NCBI GenBank assembly: GCA_963966185.1
Contig: CAWZYM010000258.1
Coordinates: forward strand, 427,501-491,500
Reading direction: 5' to 3'
DNA: 64,000 nucleotides
Origin: Rhabditoides inermis
Taxonomy: Eukaryota > Nematoda > Chromadorea > Rhabditida > Rhabditidae
A program made the translations under genes and the position numbers. Below the pieces are notes generated by a model, which was not told the origin of the DNA, did not search any database, and worked only from the letters and a program-made list of their open reading frames with translations. Shown here one piece after another: positions 47,585 through 59,662 of this stretch. Within the stretch, counting starts at the first letter, position 1. Every line of letters begins with the position of its first letter.

Positions 47585-50500
47585 ATGGATAACGAGGACG
47601 ACGACCAGTCCGTCTCAGGATCGGTGGGTGAAGAGTAGAAGGGGGCAGGGTAACAAGTTGATTCAGGTGTATACATCTGTGACAGCCCATTCGTCTGCAT
47701 TGACGGAGACTTTCGCGCAAATATCCACTGAGGAGGTCAAGGAGAAGACGGTCGAAACCGCGGAGGTAAGAAGGGTACAATCCGGGGAGATTAAATTCTT
47801 GGGATTAAGGTTATCGCTTCCGATCCGGATTCCCCGGAGGAGATGGAGCCGGAAGAGGTCCTCCCGGTGACCCGCTCGCAGAAGCGTCATTCGGACGAGC
47901 CGCCCGAGGTGATCCCACCTCCTCCCCTATCGAGAGAGGTGGCTGCTATGACCGCCGGGATGTCGCCGGAGGAACTCGCGGCATGGACGGCCCTGCCTGA
48001 GTCGAGGGAGAAGCCGCATCGGTGGCAGAAGGACCTCTCCTTCCTGCAGTACCTCAAGGAACAACAAGATTTGTGAGTTACCGGTTTTGTTCTGATAAAC
48101 TGCTGTTTAGCTCTCACTTCTGTGAGGATCTGGTGACTATGGAGTTGCCACCGTGTCTGCTGGCGGACCACGCTCTGAAGCTCCACAGCAGGCGCTTCAT
48201 GTCCAACAGGTGAGGAAATCTAATCTCCATCATCTAGTTTTCATTTTAGCTTCATGCCGATTCGTCCGCGAAACAAGGAGAAGTCCGTGCCTTTCTATTA
48301 TTGTTCCCGTATCGACGTTGCCCTCCGGATTCGGACCGAGACGGAGACAATGAGGAACAACATGATTCGCAACGGCAGTACGCCGGCCCCTCCTCTCCCG
48401 ATGATGAACAAGGCGAATTCTGCGAATACGGATCCGATGGCCGCCCCAGTCACCATCAAGAATTGTTTCAATGCGGACCGCCGTGGAGGCGTCCTCGCCC
48501 AGATCGTTATGGAGAGGAACCACCGTTTGTTTGTGGAATTCCTCGACTACTCGGTGGCGTTTGAGCGACCGGATTTGAGGTAGGTATTCGATAATTTTAA
48601 TTATTTATCTTCTCTTCAGGTACGCTGAACTCGACCAAGTGGCGCAGCACCGCACCACCGGCATGTACAGGAACAACAACACCAAGATGGCTGTACCGGG
48701 CGCCCTGCTGTGGGTATTTGACCTCGCTCCCCAAGTCGCCGCCTATGAAGATCCCCAGAAGGCATACAGGGACGCCTGCAACCTCGCTGACCCGAAGACC
48801 ATCAACCCCTGTTGGCGGATCAGGACGTTTTCGTGGATCCCGGTGGTTCTGTCGGACCCGACGTTCGCCTTGTCTCGCCATGTTAACAAGCACAACAAGA
48901 ACTTCGTCAAGGGTAAGGAGGACAAGAGGAAGAACCTGCCTACAAAGGTGGGCATTGACTCTTGGTAATCATGCATGGATGTTTCAGGTGACGTTGAGTG
49001 TCGGCTCGTCCGAACTCTCGGTGGCTGCCACTGGTGGACGAACCGAGAACTTCCACAAGAGCAACGCGGAGCGCGAGTTCGAACGCGATCAATGGCTGAA
49101 GGTCGTCTTCCGCAAGCCGCTGATGAACAACAGAATAATCCCTGGTGAAGTGGCTGTCAGGTCAGTACATGTGCGTATCATTGTCTAGGAGTTAGTTTCA
49201 GGAGTGGCCGCATTGCCTTGCGAGACATCTTCTCCGCGGAGACGCCAGGGCACACGTTCACCGAGACTTATGCGTGGCACATCGACCAGCTGAACGCCGA
49301 CGAGCTCCACTGGATCGCCGATCGTAAGACGATGTTTACTCGGTATCACGAGGTCTCTTCAGCAAGGAGGATGGACGAGGTGAGTAGGACGGGATGTTAC
49401 AGTAACAAACGTTCATTCAGATGTTGGGGGCTGGTGTCGCGAGCGCTCGCTTCGAGGAGTCTGAGAAGGAGGATGCCACTATCAAGCCGTGTGTCATCCG
49501 CTGGATGGAGTCAACATCCCCCAAGCTGTTCGCGGAAATAAGCTTCAAGGGAGTCAACAACGCCGTCGGCTGGGAAAAAGGAAGGAGCGTGATCATCTAC
49601 CCTCCCAAGAGCCGCAACACCAAGCCGCTGGTCTGCACCATTCTGGCGTCTACATACACCTCCCTGAGTAGGAATATGATCACCCAAGTCGTGTCGGAGG
49701 TCTGGGACACGGGAGCTCTCAAGGACATTCTCCAATTCGGAGTCAATCTCAACGAGGGACCTCGCAAGGACGAAGAAGGACGACTGATGGCCGAGCTGTC
49801 CGGAGCTCTTCTCAAGATGCCGCTCCATGCGTGCCCCACTCGAAGGCTCATCCACGACGACGCCTTCATGAAGACCGTGATGGAGAACGACTACTCCCGC
49901 GAGAAGTCCAACAGCATCTACGGTAATCTCCGCTCCCAGGAGACGGAAGTTCATGTGATGGACGTGAAAACAGCCACCGGTGAGTAGGGTATCAAGGTAG
50001 AATAAAATTTTCTGTTCAGGTCTGCCGACGGACAAGTTCGATGTCCAACTTCGTGGCAGGGCCCCGATCGAGCTGCACGACCACCAGTGCGCTGCCATCA
50101 GCGCTATCATCTCGGACGAGCCGATGTTTGTGATTCAAGCCCCCTTTGGATCAGGAAAAACACAGTTGACTGTGAGGGCTTTGTTGGAATATCTACGAGC
50201 TCACCCTGATGCTTCCGTAGTGGTGACGGCGCAGACCAACGCCGCTGTCGTGCAGGTAAGTAGGACGAGGGGATGTCTAAGATCTCTTATTTCAGCTGGT
50301 GCGCATGTTCCTGCGGCTCGAAGGATACGAGGAGGTGCGCGCTCTGCGCTTCATTCCCGACCGCCTGGTCGATGAGGTGGACGAGACCCCCCTCGATCTA
50401 TCGGAGTGCCTGATGAGGTTCATGACAAGCAACCCGCCGCTCAACTCTGAGGAGAAGCTGCAGGTGCAGAAGTACATCGATGGTGGGTCCAGTTAGGGAA

Positions 50501-51714
50501 TCCGTCTAGTTTCTTTTTAGGGCGTCGGTACGTGCTCGAAGGACGGCGCCATCCGGACGCACTCCAGGAGATGACGAAGGATGAGGCCAAGGCCTATCTG
50601 ACGGGAGAGAAGAAGGCGGGTCAGCATGCCAAGGCCGCCATCAACCTATTCCTGAAGCACTTCGCGCCGCAGATCATCTTTGTAACCAACAGCACTGCCA
50701 TCAACGCCTTCTCGGACGGGGGAGTGCTCAACCCCATTCAACCTGCCGTCAAGTGCGTCCTATTCGATGAGGCCGGACAGACCCCCGAGGCCGGCTTCAT
50801 AGCCATGATGACTGTGTTCCCGACTGCCGTGTACAGGATGGTGGGAGACGACACCCAGCTGGGTCCCTTCTGCCCCGGCCAACGCAACACGGAGACTGCC
50901 ATCGCCGCAAACCTCAGTGCTATGCGAGTGATGCTGAGGAGCGCGTCGATCCCCGTCGTCACGCTGAGAGTGTCGTATCGTTCTCATCCGGGACTCACCG
51001 CCCTCGCCGGACGCCTGTTCTATGGAGATCGCCTCGAAGCCGGAACCCCCGCGGATCAACGGAGCCGGCTCACCAAGCTGCTCAACACCAACGACAACGG
51101 AAAAGACAGGATCCCGCTCGTGTGGATCAGCAACAGTTCGCCGGACAAGCCCAAGGGAGAAGGAAGTCATTCCATCATCAACCACGGAGAGGCGGAGGCG
51201 GCATGTGATCTTGTCGAAGATCTCGCGCACCATGGTAAGTGTGCTGGAAAGTATGGGTCTAATTCTACTTTCAGGCATCCGCAACAACGATATTATGATT
51301 ATTGCCCTCTACTGAGCCCAGGCCCAGTGCGTGGAGGAGATGCTCGAAGGACGGAACCTGTGCGCCAGGGTCGACACGGTGGACAGCGCCCAAGGTAGCG
51401 AGGCTGACGTTGTCATCCTCCTCACGAGCGCGTCGTACAAGCTGGGTGGTGGCAACATGGCAGCCCCCGGACACGTCCGCTTCTTGGACGAGCTAGAGGT
51501 AAGTTACCTGGCGGGCCAGATAACCTCCGAGATATTTTAGCGTACATGCGTCGCTATGACCCGTGGCCGCCACGGACTCATCGTCATAGGAGATCCCATC
51601 ATGCTCCAGCTCGGAGGCAAGTGGCAGGACATCATCAACGAGGCCCAGAAGCATGGCCACTGCTTCACCACTGGAGGCAACGGACACAGGATGATCTTCC
51701 CGGAGGGATGGTGA
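47585..51714 (+). pseudogene. UPF1-like SF1 helicase, 14 exons, one internal TGA
   Basis: About 1,200 codons in 14 exons with 36-50-nt introns ending in (T)TTCAG-like acceptors; all phases agree. Exons are approximately 47,585-47,623; 47,667-47,765; 47,810-48,074; 48,113-48,211; 48,252-48,580; 48,621-48,949; 48,988-49,161; 49,201-49,380; 49,421-49,979; 50,020-50,255; 50,296-50,482; 50,520-51,235; 51,276-51,498; 51,541-51,714. The N-terminal half is acidic, then unrecognised. Helicase motifs are I (APFGSGKT), Ia (TAQTNAAVVQ), II (LFDEAGQTPEAG), III (VGDDTQLGPF), IV (RVSYRSHPGLTALAGRLFYG), V (VDTVDSAQGSEADVVIL) and VI (AMTRGRHGLIVIGD). An in-frame TGA at 51,313-51,315, between IIALY and AQAQCVEE, would cut off motifs V and VI. 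It is one C-to-T change from an Arg codon. If decoded or absent in other copies, the gene is complete. Confidence 0.85.
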
Positions 51715-51948
51715 GAAGGACTGGTACGGTAGTGTTATTCAGTGTTAGGCTTGTATGGTAGCTAATTTGTTTCTAGCTTTACCTACTTTCTCTTAGATTT
51801 GAGTTTGTATTGACGCCCAGTGGCCATTGTTTGTTTCCTATGTAACTTCGTTTTATGACGTTTGCCGTGTACACGAGTCGGCCCGGTCTCATATACGAGT
51901 ACCTCACTTGCAGTTCCAGCAACTTGCCTTTGTTCTCGCACGTGCCTT

Positions 51949-51954
51949 AATAAA
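51949..51954 (+). terminator. Candidate polyadenylation signal for helicase mRNA
   Basis: AATAAA in GCCTTAATAAATATTG, 235 nt after the helicase stop. Confidence 0.5.
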
Positions 51955-52051
51955 TATTGTATACGTTTCTAGCAACCAAGTGTAGCATTTGGGACGAGTT
52001 CTAGTAGATCTATAGGTTTAGGAGTAGTTTGGGGTGTGATTCTGCGTGGGA

Positions 52052-52071
52052 GGCTTGTCATCGCCGCACCC
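52052..52071 (+). repeat. Recurrent 20-nt motif, site 5 (after helicase)
   Basis: GGCTTGTCATCGCCGCACCC, three differences from the consensus. Here the motif sits in the loop of a larger inverted repeat: GCGTGGGAGGCTTG before and CCAAGCCACGC after. Confidence 0.75.
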
Positions 52072-52376
52072 AAGCCACGCAAATCTTTACCTGGTTATTG
52101 ATCTGATTAGTTGGCTCGTTTCCACTGCTATTGCTCGGTTTCTACTGTGTGCTATCCGACGGACGCTCTGCACTTCGGCCGTGTCGATTCGAGGAAGGGA
52201 CTCGACATCTACCGGACGCGTGAAGTATGGTCTGTCCCTTTACAGTTAATTTACTTTGTGTAGAAGTCAGTTACTCTAGTTGGTCGTAAGACACTTGTAG
52301 ATTTGTAATCATTTCAGAACTTAGTCGTGGTCGTTTTCTTTATGTAGGTGGCATCGTGCGGTGTCGATGCATTTTG

Positions 52377-52388
52377 TTTGGGGGGAGG
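52377..52388 (+). promoter_or_regulatory. Polypurine tract
   Basis: TTTGGGGGGAGG ends exactly at the first base of the 3' LTR, the position used to prime plus-strand DNA synthesis in LTR retroelements. Confidence 0.8.
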
Positions 52389-52928
52389 TGTCAGCGAGGC
52401 GACACGCTATCTCGCTGATGCACTCTCTCTCACTTCGTTCACTCGAGTGCTAATCTCTCTCTTCCAGTGCCGGCAGCACGAGGGGCGGGAACGGCCGGCC
52501 GGACTCACCGCCGACCTCCCACTGATCTACCGCCGTCGCTGATTGGTCGATAGAAGACACGAGAACGCGCCTGCCGACTACATAAGGGGACGGCGCGACT
52601 GTTCGAGGCTTTAGTATGAGCGCGGCCGATCAAGCCCTCTGAGAGCACGGTCTCAAGACCACTGGCTTGTTATCGCCGCCCAATGTCAAACTATCCCCTT
52701 CCCCCTTACCGCGTGGTGTCATAAATACTTTGTGTACACTCGTGTCCGTGGTACTGTACTCATTCGCGGGACCGTAGATCTTTGGTATCGATTCCGGCCT
52801 CGCTCTGCTCGCTCGTCTCTTCCACAATCGAGCCTCTGGGTCGAGTAGTGTTCTAGTTCGTCTAGGCCTCTCAACTGATGGAGGAGTGTCCTTGGGCAAG
52901 ACGTGATATACATCTTCGGATGCTGTCA
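52389..52928 (+). repeat. 3' LTR
   Basis: 540 bp, identical to the 5' LTR apart from A instead of G just after the 20-nt motif and absence of the MITE. Contains motif site 6. The sequence after it (TGCTTACGTGCTGAG) matches copy A at 9,068. Confidence 0.92.
52663..52682 (+). repeat. Recurrent 20-nt motif, site 6 (3' LTR)
   Basis: TGGCTTGTTATCGCCGCCCA, preceded by the hairpin TGAGA-GCACGG-TCTCA. Confidence 0.9.
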
Positions 52929-53639
52929 TGCTTACGTGCTGAGAGGGTGCGAAGCTCATTTGAAAACGGGAGTGACGGACACGTATTCGCAAATCTTGAT
53001 TTCTCAGCATGTGTGTTATACACAAAAAATCTTTGCTTTTTGAAACCCCCATTGTAGACCTCGATTAGTGAGATTATCGACTGTATTTGTCGAAAAAAGC
53101 CGCTTCTTCGCGGTGCTTTCATAGCTTTCAGATTTTTAACTTTTCCCAGGAACTGCCACTATAACAATTCTTTCTCATTCACTTTCTGATAAAAGTGTTT
53201 TTTTTTCTAATGTTCTATGAACTTACTACTAAAGTGAACACATCGTGCAACTAACAAATACTATGGAAAGGGCAAACGCGTGGCGCTTTTGCTACTCTGC
53301 GCTTCACGGCCGCCGACAGCGTGATGGTTGTACAAAAAACAGTCGACACCGTCTTTCACCAGCAAACTCTCTGGTTCCAAGCGCGCAGATCAACTGCTAG
53401 TACACGCAACGTCACACTCCACCCGATATTCATACACAAAATATACAATCACTAGTCTAGTTTCCGACGCTGTTTGCAGAAAAAAAACGTGAAAACAACG
53501 CTTGTGCGCTGGCCTCTTCACAAAACGAACAATGTGTCACGGAGTGTTCGTTGAAAACCGAAATTATCACATATCTTATCGGTCAAGGTATTCTGTCATG
53601 TTTATGACATGGTCGAAACATCAACAAAGCACGAATCCC
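52929..53639. other. Spacer between LTR unit and receptor gene, copy B
   Basis: Counterpart of 9,068-9,778, nearly identical. No gene supported. Confidence 0.5.
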
Positions 53640-54938
53640 TTATTGGTTAGCACGCCAGGGGCAGATCTTTTTTCGAACACACCGGAGCAAGTTTGCCCGG
53701 TGACCTGTTCCGAAGACAGCGGAGAACAGAGCGTTGAACGCGGCGCGGTACTCGACGCTGAAGCAAGCTCAGTTCGGAAACATGGAACCAACACACTTTG
53801 TCGCGTAGTAAATGACTGGATTGAGACCGATGGATGTGTTGATGACGACAGCGACGCCACACTGCACGAACATCTGCGTCGTACTCGACACCTGGCCAAT
53901 ATGTGCGACTTTGATCAGGTGCAAGATTCACCTGCATGAGAGCGGCTGCCGTGAGAATGACCATGCCAATGAACCAGCCACCAATCGTCACCGCCATTGT
54001 CCAGTATGTAGAGAGATCTCATGATACGACGCTGATGTTGAGACGAGGCTAGAAAGATACTGTATTCCCGCACACATGCGACACTTCCCACAATTCATTC
54101 GACTGATTCTGCATTGAATCAAAGCATACATCATGATGATGAATGCAAATATGGCGAGCATGATCGCACAGTGAATCGTTTTCCAGGAACCACCATACGA
54201 TTCCAGAACCATACACACTGTGAAACTGAAGAATGAAGATGAGTTGAACTCTTTTAGAGATTTTCAAAAAACGTACACCTTATCTTCGATATTTTCGAAT
54301 ATCACTTTGAGATGCGCAATACTGTACACAAAGAGTGCGAATATGTGCAGCGATAAGTATTTCCATTTCGAATTTGAGAGCGAAGAAGTGTACCTATAAC
54401 CTATTGTACTTGTCTACCGTAAAATAAATTCACTTTGTCGGGCATAGCACGTTGTAAAGACGATCCACTGCAATCGACAAGTGGATGAAAGCACTAGCAT
54501 TCATTCCTTCAAACATTGTTCATGACTTTGAATTTCTAGAACAAATCCCACCTATCGCGGGTAACAACTGAATATACGTGCAGAGACGTTGATTGAGTAG
54601 AATAGGATAGGGATGGTACATCATAGTATAAAAGTATGGTAAAAGGTTGAGTTGTTGGACAAAGTCGGAGAAACATCCCACAGCAACCATTATCAGACAA
54701 GGGGACTGCAGAGATCTGTAGTATGTTTCATTAGGAGAAAAAGTTCAATGTCCAACTTTGTTTTAATTGTGACAACAACCATGCACAGATTACCGATGTA
54801 GGATGGGATCGCCACGAATATAACGACACTGACTACTGTAAAGCAATACAACTTTTTTTAACGGAATAGTATGTGAGAAATACCTGTCCGCATGTAAATA
54901 TGATCATATTGAACGCCATAAACGAATGTGTTATTCAT
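53640..54938 (-). pseudogene. Rhodopsin-like serpentine receptor, copy B, frameshifted
   Basis: Same exon plan as 9,779-11,074: start MNNTFVYGVQYDHI at 54,938, VDRLY box, TM7 GLNPVIYYAT and stop TAA at 53,642-53,640. A 4-bp insertion (TGTA repeated, about 54,006-54,009) falls inside the TM6 exon. It shifts the frame after RRIMRSLY, so TM6-TM7 cannot be read. The donor before this exon is also altered (GGGAAGTGTCG against GGGAAGCGTGTAG in copy A). The last intron is kept, with TGA in place of TAA inside it. Confidence 0.75.
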
Positions 54939-56247
54939 TGTTTGAAAATACCAGTATCTGAAAACAAGCAGATGTTGTTAGCAATGAGTCTGTAAACGTT
55001 CAGCATGCATAATACAAAGTACTATTAGTTGTGCGAACTCCACCTACATACCTACCGTTGTGTGTTTCATTTATATGACAGTGAAAATCAAGTTTATAAA
55101 ACAGCGATAACAAACGGAGTTAATTATCAAGAAGTTACTCACTGACATTTCATTTCTCTCGTAGTTAATTGTTAATCAATTCGTCTAATAAGCGAACTTC
55201 CGCTTGTTCGATTTCCCAAGAGAGCAACGGTTCAAGAAAATTCTACAATCACCGACTAGAGTAAAACAACTCTCTAACTTTTACAAGTGAAGTGTCTCAG
55301 GTTTGTAATTCTAAACTGAACAAAACAATGCTCAATATCTAACTACGAGCCTCCTGAACGAAGTTGTTCATGATCATGTTCGTTATAAGCACGTTTTGAC
55401 ACTAACAAGAAAAAATGCCCGCACAAATGTCAAAAAGTGAATTCGAGAGCGTGAATCACGTTATTGGCTATGATTAGCGATGTAAAAGTTGTTCTAACAG
55501 ATGAGAGTATTTTTACTGTTTTTCAACATTCAATCATTCAAACCGGATTATGTAGACATCAAAGCGCTTTTGCTAGTGTACTGTACTGTGAACGAAACAA
55601 TAACAGATACGCACCACATTTGCATTCACACTTTGGATACTGCTGTACATTGTTATGTCTAATGAGTTTTCAGTGCTTGTTTTGTTTGGTAAGGACGTAA
55701 GACTTTACCACCTATATATGATATATCTATTCATCAACCGTATCTATGGCAATACTATTATATACTGCTAAGTTGCTTTTCTATTGCCCTACATTAGTCC
55801 TTTAATCAGGTCACGGGAGTTTAATCATAAGTTTGCAACAGGAGAAACTCAATGATACTGATTGTAAGATGTAAGTCATGACAATTGCATTATGCGAACT
55901 TTCTGTTTGCACGCTTCTGGAAAAAAAGAGTCATTGAAATGTTGTTGTTTTTTGTTAAGATTCAAGAGCTCACAAAGTAAAGCTGTTACTGTGTCATTGG
56001 TTATCAATGATATCGAGTGTCGATCACTACATAGAGAATACTTAACAATCTGTAAGAAGTAAAACTTTGAGAAAAAACAATTAAAACGTATTTTTGAAAA
56101 AAGTGAAATTTCGCTGTAACTACGCTCAGGCGCGAATCTTCGAATTGCACAAATAAAGAGAGTAGCGGTTCACAGTACATGTGACTGTGTAGTTTGTTTT
56201 GTGAATACATTAGCGTTTAACCGGAACTTACGGCGAATAGGAAATCA
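54939..56247. other. Intergenic region, copy B, no gene recognised
   Basis: Counterpart of 11,075-12,397 with few differences (for example a shorter GCAATGAGTCTG repeat). Confidence 0.5.
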
Positions 56248-56545
56248 CACCATCACACCACCACACCACCACACCATCACACCATCATACCACTCACACA
56301 ACCCACACCTCCACTACTGTACACCTCCACACCACCCACACCACATATAGGAAATCACACCACCACACCACCACACCACCACACCACCACACCACTCACA
56401 CAACCCACACCACCACACCACGACACCATCAACATAATCAGTCGTAGAGAATAGTGTGGTTGTGTTAAGTTGTGGTGGTGTGCTTGTGTGATGGTGTGGT
56501 GGTGTGATGGTGTGGTGGTGTGGTGGTGTGGTGGTGTGATGGTGT
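56248..56545. repeat. CACCA minisatellite with inverted TGGTG half, copy B
   Basis: Same arrays as in copy A but without the hAT-like insertion, so CACCCACACCACATATAGG is the empty target. Confidence 0.85.
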
Positions 56546-57970
56546 GAACTCCATATTGCCGGAACTTACACTCCGTTACACTTTGTGAAACCGTTATCTC
56601 TCACCGAACATGGAGAAAGGAAAGGGACGGCTTTATTTCGGCGGTTGCATCACATGCACATGTATGTACAGAACATCACCACATCACTTGGAAATAATGT
56701 GAGCGGGAGAGGTCGGATAGAAGGAAATAGCACAAGCTGGACAAGGTGAACATTGTTTATCAGCTTGCTTCCGACATAAACATGTTAGCATGCCGACAGA
56801 GACGACAGGGTGCAGAGAACAAAAAGCGCACCCAAGGTGCAGTGTCGTTACTGTACGTACTGTGATTATGTTAGTCTGTTTCCGCGTCCTCATCAGTCCG
56901 CAGCACTCCACCTAACCATATTTTTTGCGGAAGTCTCGCACACACGCACTAACCTCTCGCGCAACGTGCGAAAACAATGCGTCTTGCTACAGTCACATCA
57001 CGTACAAAAGATATCACAGGTTTTATGGGACGTGTGAAAACACTCGCGTCAATTGTGGGGCACCTCGGAAGGCTCAACATGAACGTAGCTGAAATCAATA
57101 CTGGTAACTTATCGGCGGTCGGCCAGACAGGGGCGAAATGACGAGCTTTTTATGCAAATTGGAGAAATATCGGGGTTTTACTCCAAAAACACGGCAAAAA
57201 TGAGAGAAATTGAAAAATCGAAAACTAGAGTTCTGTGCGGACACTGTCAAAGTATCTTCTCCCTCAAACTGGGTTCTGTAGCATGGATTTGAAGTGAGTT
57301 ATTAAGTTTTCTAGATTTTACCTATTGAACAGCCTCGAAAACGTGGTTATCGAACGATAATAAGAGAACTAAAGCGAAATTCAAAAATCGAAATCTAGAG
57401 TTCTATGGGGGCTGGGGATTCACACCACATATCCGAAAATTGGAAAGATTCATCAATTCCGGAAGGAGTTATTAGCTCTAAAAGGTGAGCAACTCTGCTT
57501 CATCAGAATTGCAAATCACCTTCATTTCCCTAAAATCAGACCGCAAAGCGCGCGACTCGCGCGGTCAAATGTTCTTGCGCGGACCGATAGCGCGGCTAAA
57601 TGCGATGAAATGATGTCTGGAAAATATGCGGCGAGATGGCTGCCATACCGTGAACGGGGGGGACACCCTATACCGTGGGCACATCTATTTGCGAAAAAGT
57701 CATTGACCCGCTTAGCAATGAAGAAATTTACTTGTATACGGTATACCAGAGCCTTCGTCTAGGTCCTCACCACGCTGTATTGACTGATAACAAACCGTCC
57801 CAAACACGATTGGAAGAAAACCTATCACTTAACATATCGCCCAAATTGCTTCGAAATCTAGAAACTCGCTTTAAAAAAATCATACAGTAACAATCTTCAA
57901 CGTGAGTTATTTGATTCATACACATTTAAAAAAATCAGTGAACCTCAGAAACTTTCTAGAACACGAAAAA
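56546..57970. other. Intergenic region, copy B, with block absent from copy A
   Basis: About 57,105-57,690 has no match in copy A. It contains repeated phrases (AAAATCGAAAACTAGAGTTCT and AAAATCGAAATCTAGAGTTCT) and a palindromic CGCGCGACTCGCGCG near 57,550. No coding exon is supported. Confidence 0.45.
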
Positions 57971-58132
57971 AACATTAAAAAGCAACCGCACCGCAACATA
58001 AACGCCGCAGAATGAAATTTTGTAAAATCTTTTTTTTGCGTTGTGCCTGCACTTTTGAAAAACGAGAAAAAGCGCGAAAACAAGACACTTTTGACTTTTT
58101 CCGGATTTGTGACACTCATCTTTGGAGTTGAA

Positions 58133-59504
58133 AAATTTGTCGGTTTTCTCTCTTGTCGGTTTTCGCGAGTAAAATGACGTCTTCAGTTTCAAATTTGGAC
58201 CAAATTGAACGAAATCAGTATCGCCACTCCGGCTGAAATTGGCAGCTCAACTTGGGTGATCATGAAAATACCACGCACTTATTACAGTTTCGGTTTTCAC
58301 TCTCTGCGTGCAGTACGGTCTCTAACATTTGTCTGAAACTCTTCCTCTCTTCTATCATGTGTTCTCTAACCCTCACCCAAAGCTCAACTTTGCCTCTAGC
58401 GTGCTACAGGCGGATGAAGGGGGATTGTGAATAGAGAATGTGGTAGTCGTGTGAAACAAACGCTAATGATACAGTATCTCGCACACAACATCCCTGTACT
58501 GTTTACAGTTTTGAACTAACGAAACATAGTAAGTTTATTGGTCACATGCATACCGCGTTTTGAAACAGACACGAAAGACTGATCTGAAACTGAAAGATTG
58601 CATTTTCCAGTGTTAGTTTCTCGTTGTCCAAATCGCCTACACCTCCGATCCATGCCACCAGACAAGCTGCCACTTATCACACACCACACCTATACCTGTT
58701 ATAAGTACCAGCCAACATCCTTTTTATATTTTCATCGAGATGTTCCTTGATAATTCTGTTCTGTGTTATCAGCCTTCGTAGATTGGTTACTTAGGCAAGA
58801 GAGAAGTCTCCACTGTCGAAACGTGCCCCGTCCTTCACACGCATGTCTCTTATTGCGTACGCGGTTCCCTCCCCGCACTCCTCCTCAGCCACCTCCAGGC
58901 ACCGGGGGGCGGGTGTCATGCTAGACTTCAGATTCCTATCAAATGCCAAGTTCCCAACTTTTACGAGACATTTTCCATAACATTTCATATTATCTTTCAG
59001 TTCCATACTATACCTACACGTCAGTTTTGTGTGGCGCAGTTATCTTGACTGTAATAAATTATTATTATTATATCCTTATGAGACTTCTTTTTGAAGGTGG
59101 AAATGTTTGTGACAAACTGAAAACAATTTCAGAATGATCAGTGTTGTGTTGATTTCATGAGTTTGAATGGAGGAAGTCAGACATGTTATCGCATCGCAGT
59201 CTCGCCCGCCTGTGGCAGGGCACAGCCAGAGAGACGCGACTCCCCTACGCCCCGCCCCCTCCTTTTTCGCAACGGGTTCTCGAAACAAGACTCATGTGTG
59301 AAAAAGTTGTGAAAATCATGAAAACGAAATGTTAGAACAACGTTGTTATAAGAAGGAGTGAAAGGTGGGAAGTTCAGTGGTGCAGTTCCCATTTCGATCG
59401 GGCGTCATTGAGGCAGTGAAAAGCGTATGGATCGAAAGATGTCAATTTAAAACAGCCACTTTGCATCGAACTTTCTCCATAACGGAAATAAACTTTTATG
59501 TGAT
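58133..59504. other. Copy-B-specific block ending in CR1-type tail
   Basis: Replaces the 6.9-kb copy-A block (14,525-21,450). About 58,790-59,072 ends in GTAATAAATTATTATTATTA, like the ATT tail at 16,838-16,858 but in plus orientation, so it is probably the 3' end of another CR1-type insertion. No gene recognised. Confidence 0.45.
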
Positions 59505-59662
59505 GTTTGCATAGTGTATCGAGTGGTCAACAAAAACTACACTTGAAAGGTCGTCAGCGAAAGTAAACACGAAGAATAAAAAAGGAATGAAATGCGAAAG
59601 ATCGACTCTGACTCGGCCACCGGACAGCTTGACACCGACCGTCTGGTCGCTATGTTTTGCAG

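Larger units (their letters stand above)
51715..52376. other. Region between helicase and 3' LTR, no gene recognised
   Basis: Contains the helicase AATAAA, motif site 5 and a phrase shared with the Gag 3' end. Possibly a remnant of a third cassette, but no ORF remains. Confidence 0.45.
41855..52928 (+). mobile_element. LTR-bounded unit encoding Gag-protease and an SF1 helicase, no RT or integrase found
   Basis: Bounded by 540-bp direct LTRs (TG...CA ends) and containing a polypurine tract before the 3' LTR, a Gag-protease ORF (44,362-46,779) and an intron-rich helicase gene (47,585-51,714), all on the plus strand. No YxDD-type RT, RNase H or integrase HHCC/DDE pattern was found in any frame. 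The LTRs differ by one substitution plus a nested MITE, so it is young. The flanks, compared with copy A, show no target duplication. Instead, 118 bp of copy A (8,950-9,067) are replaced. It may be a non-autonomous retroelement that took in a host-type gene, or a composite of unrelated parts. Confidence 0.8.
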
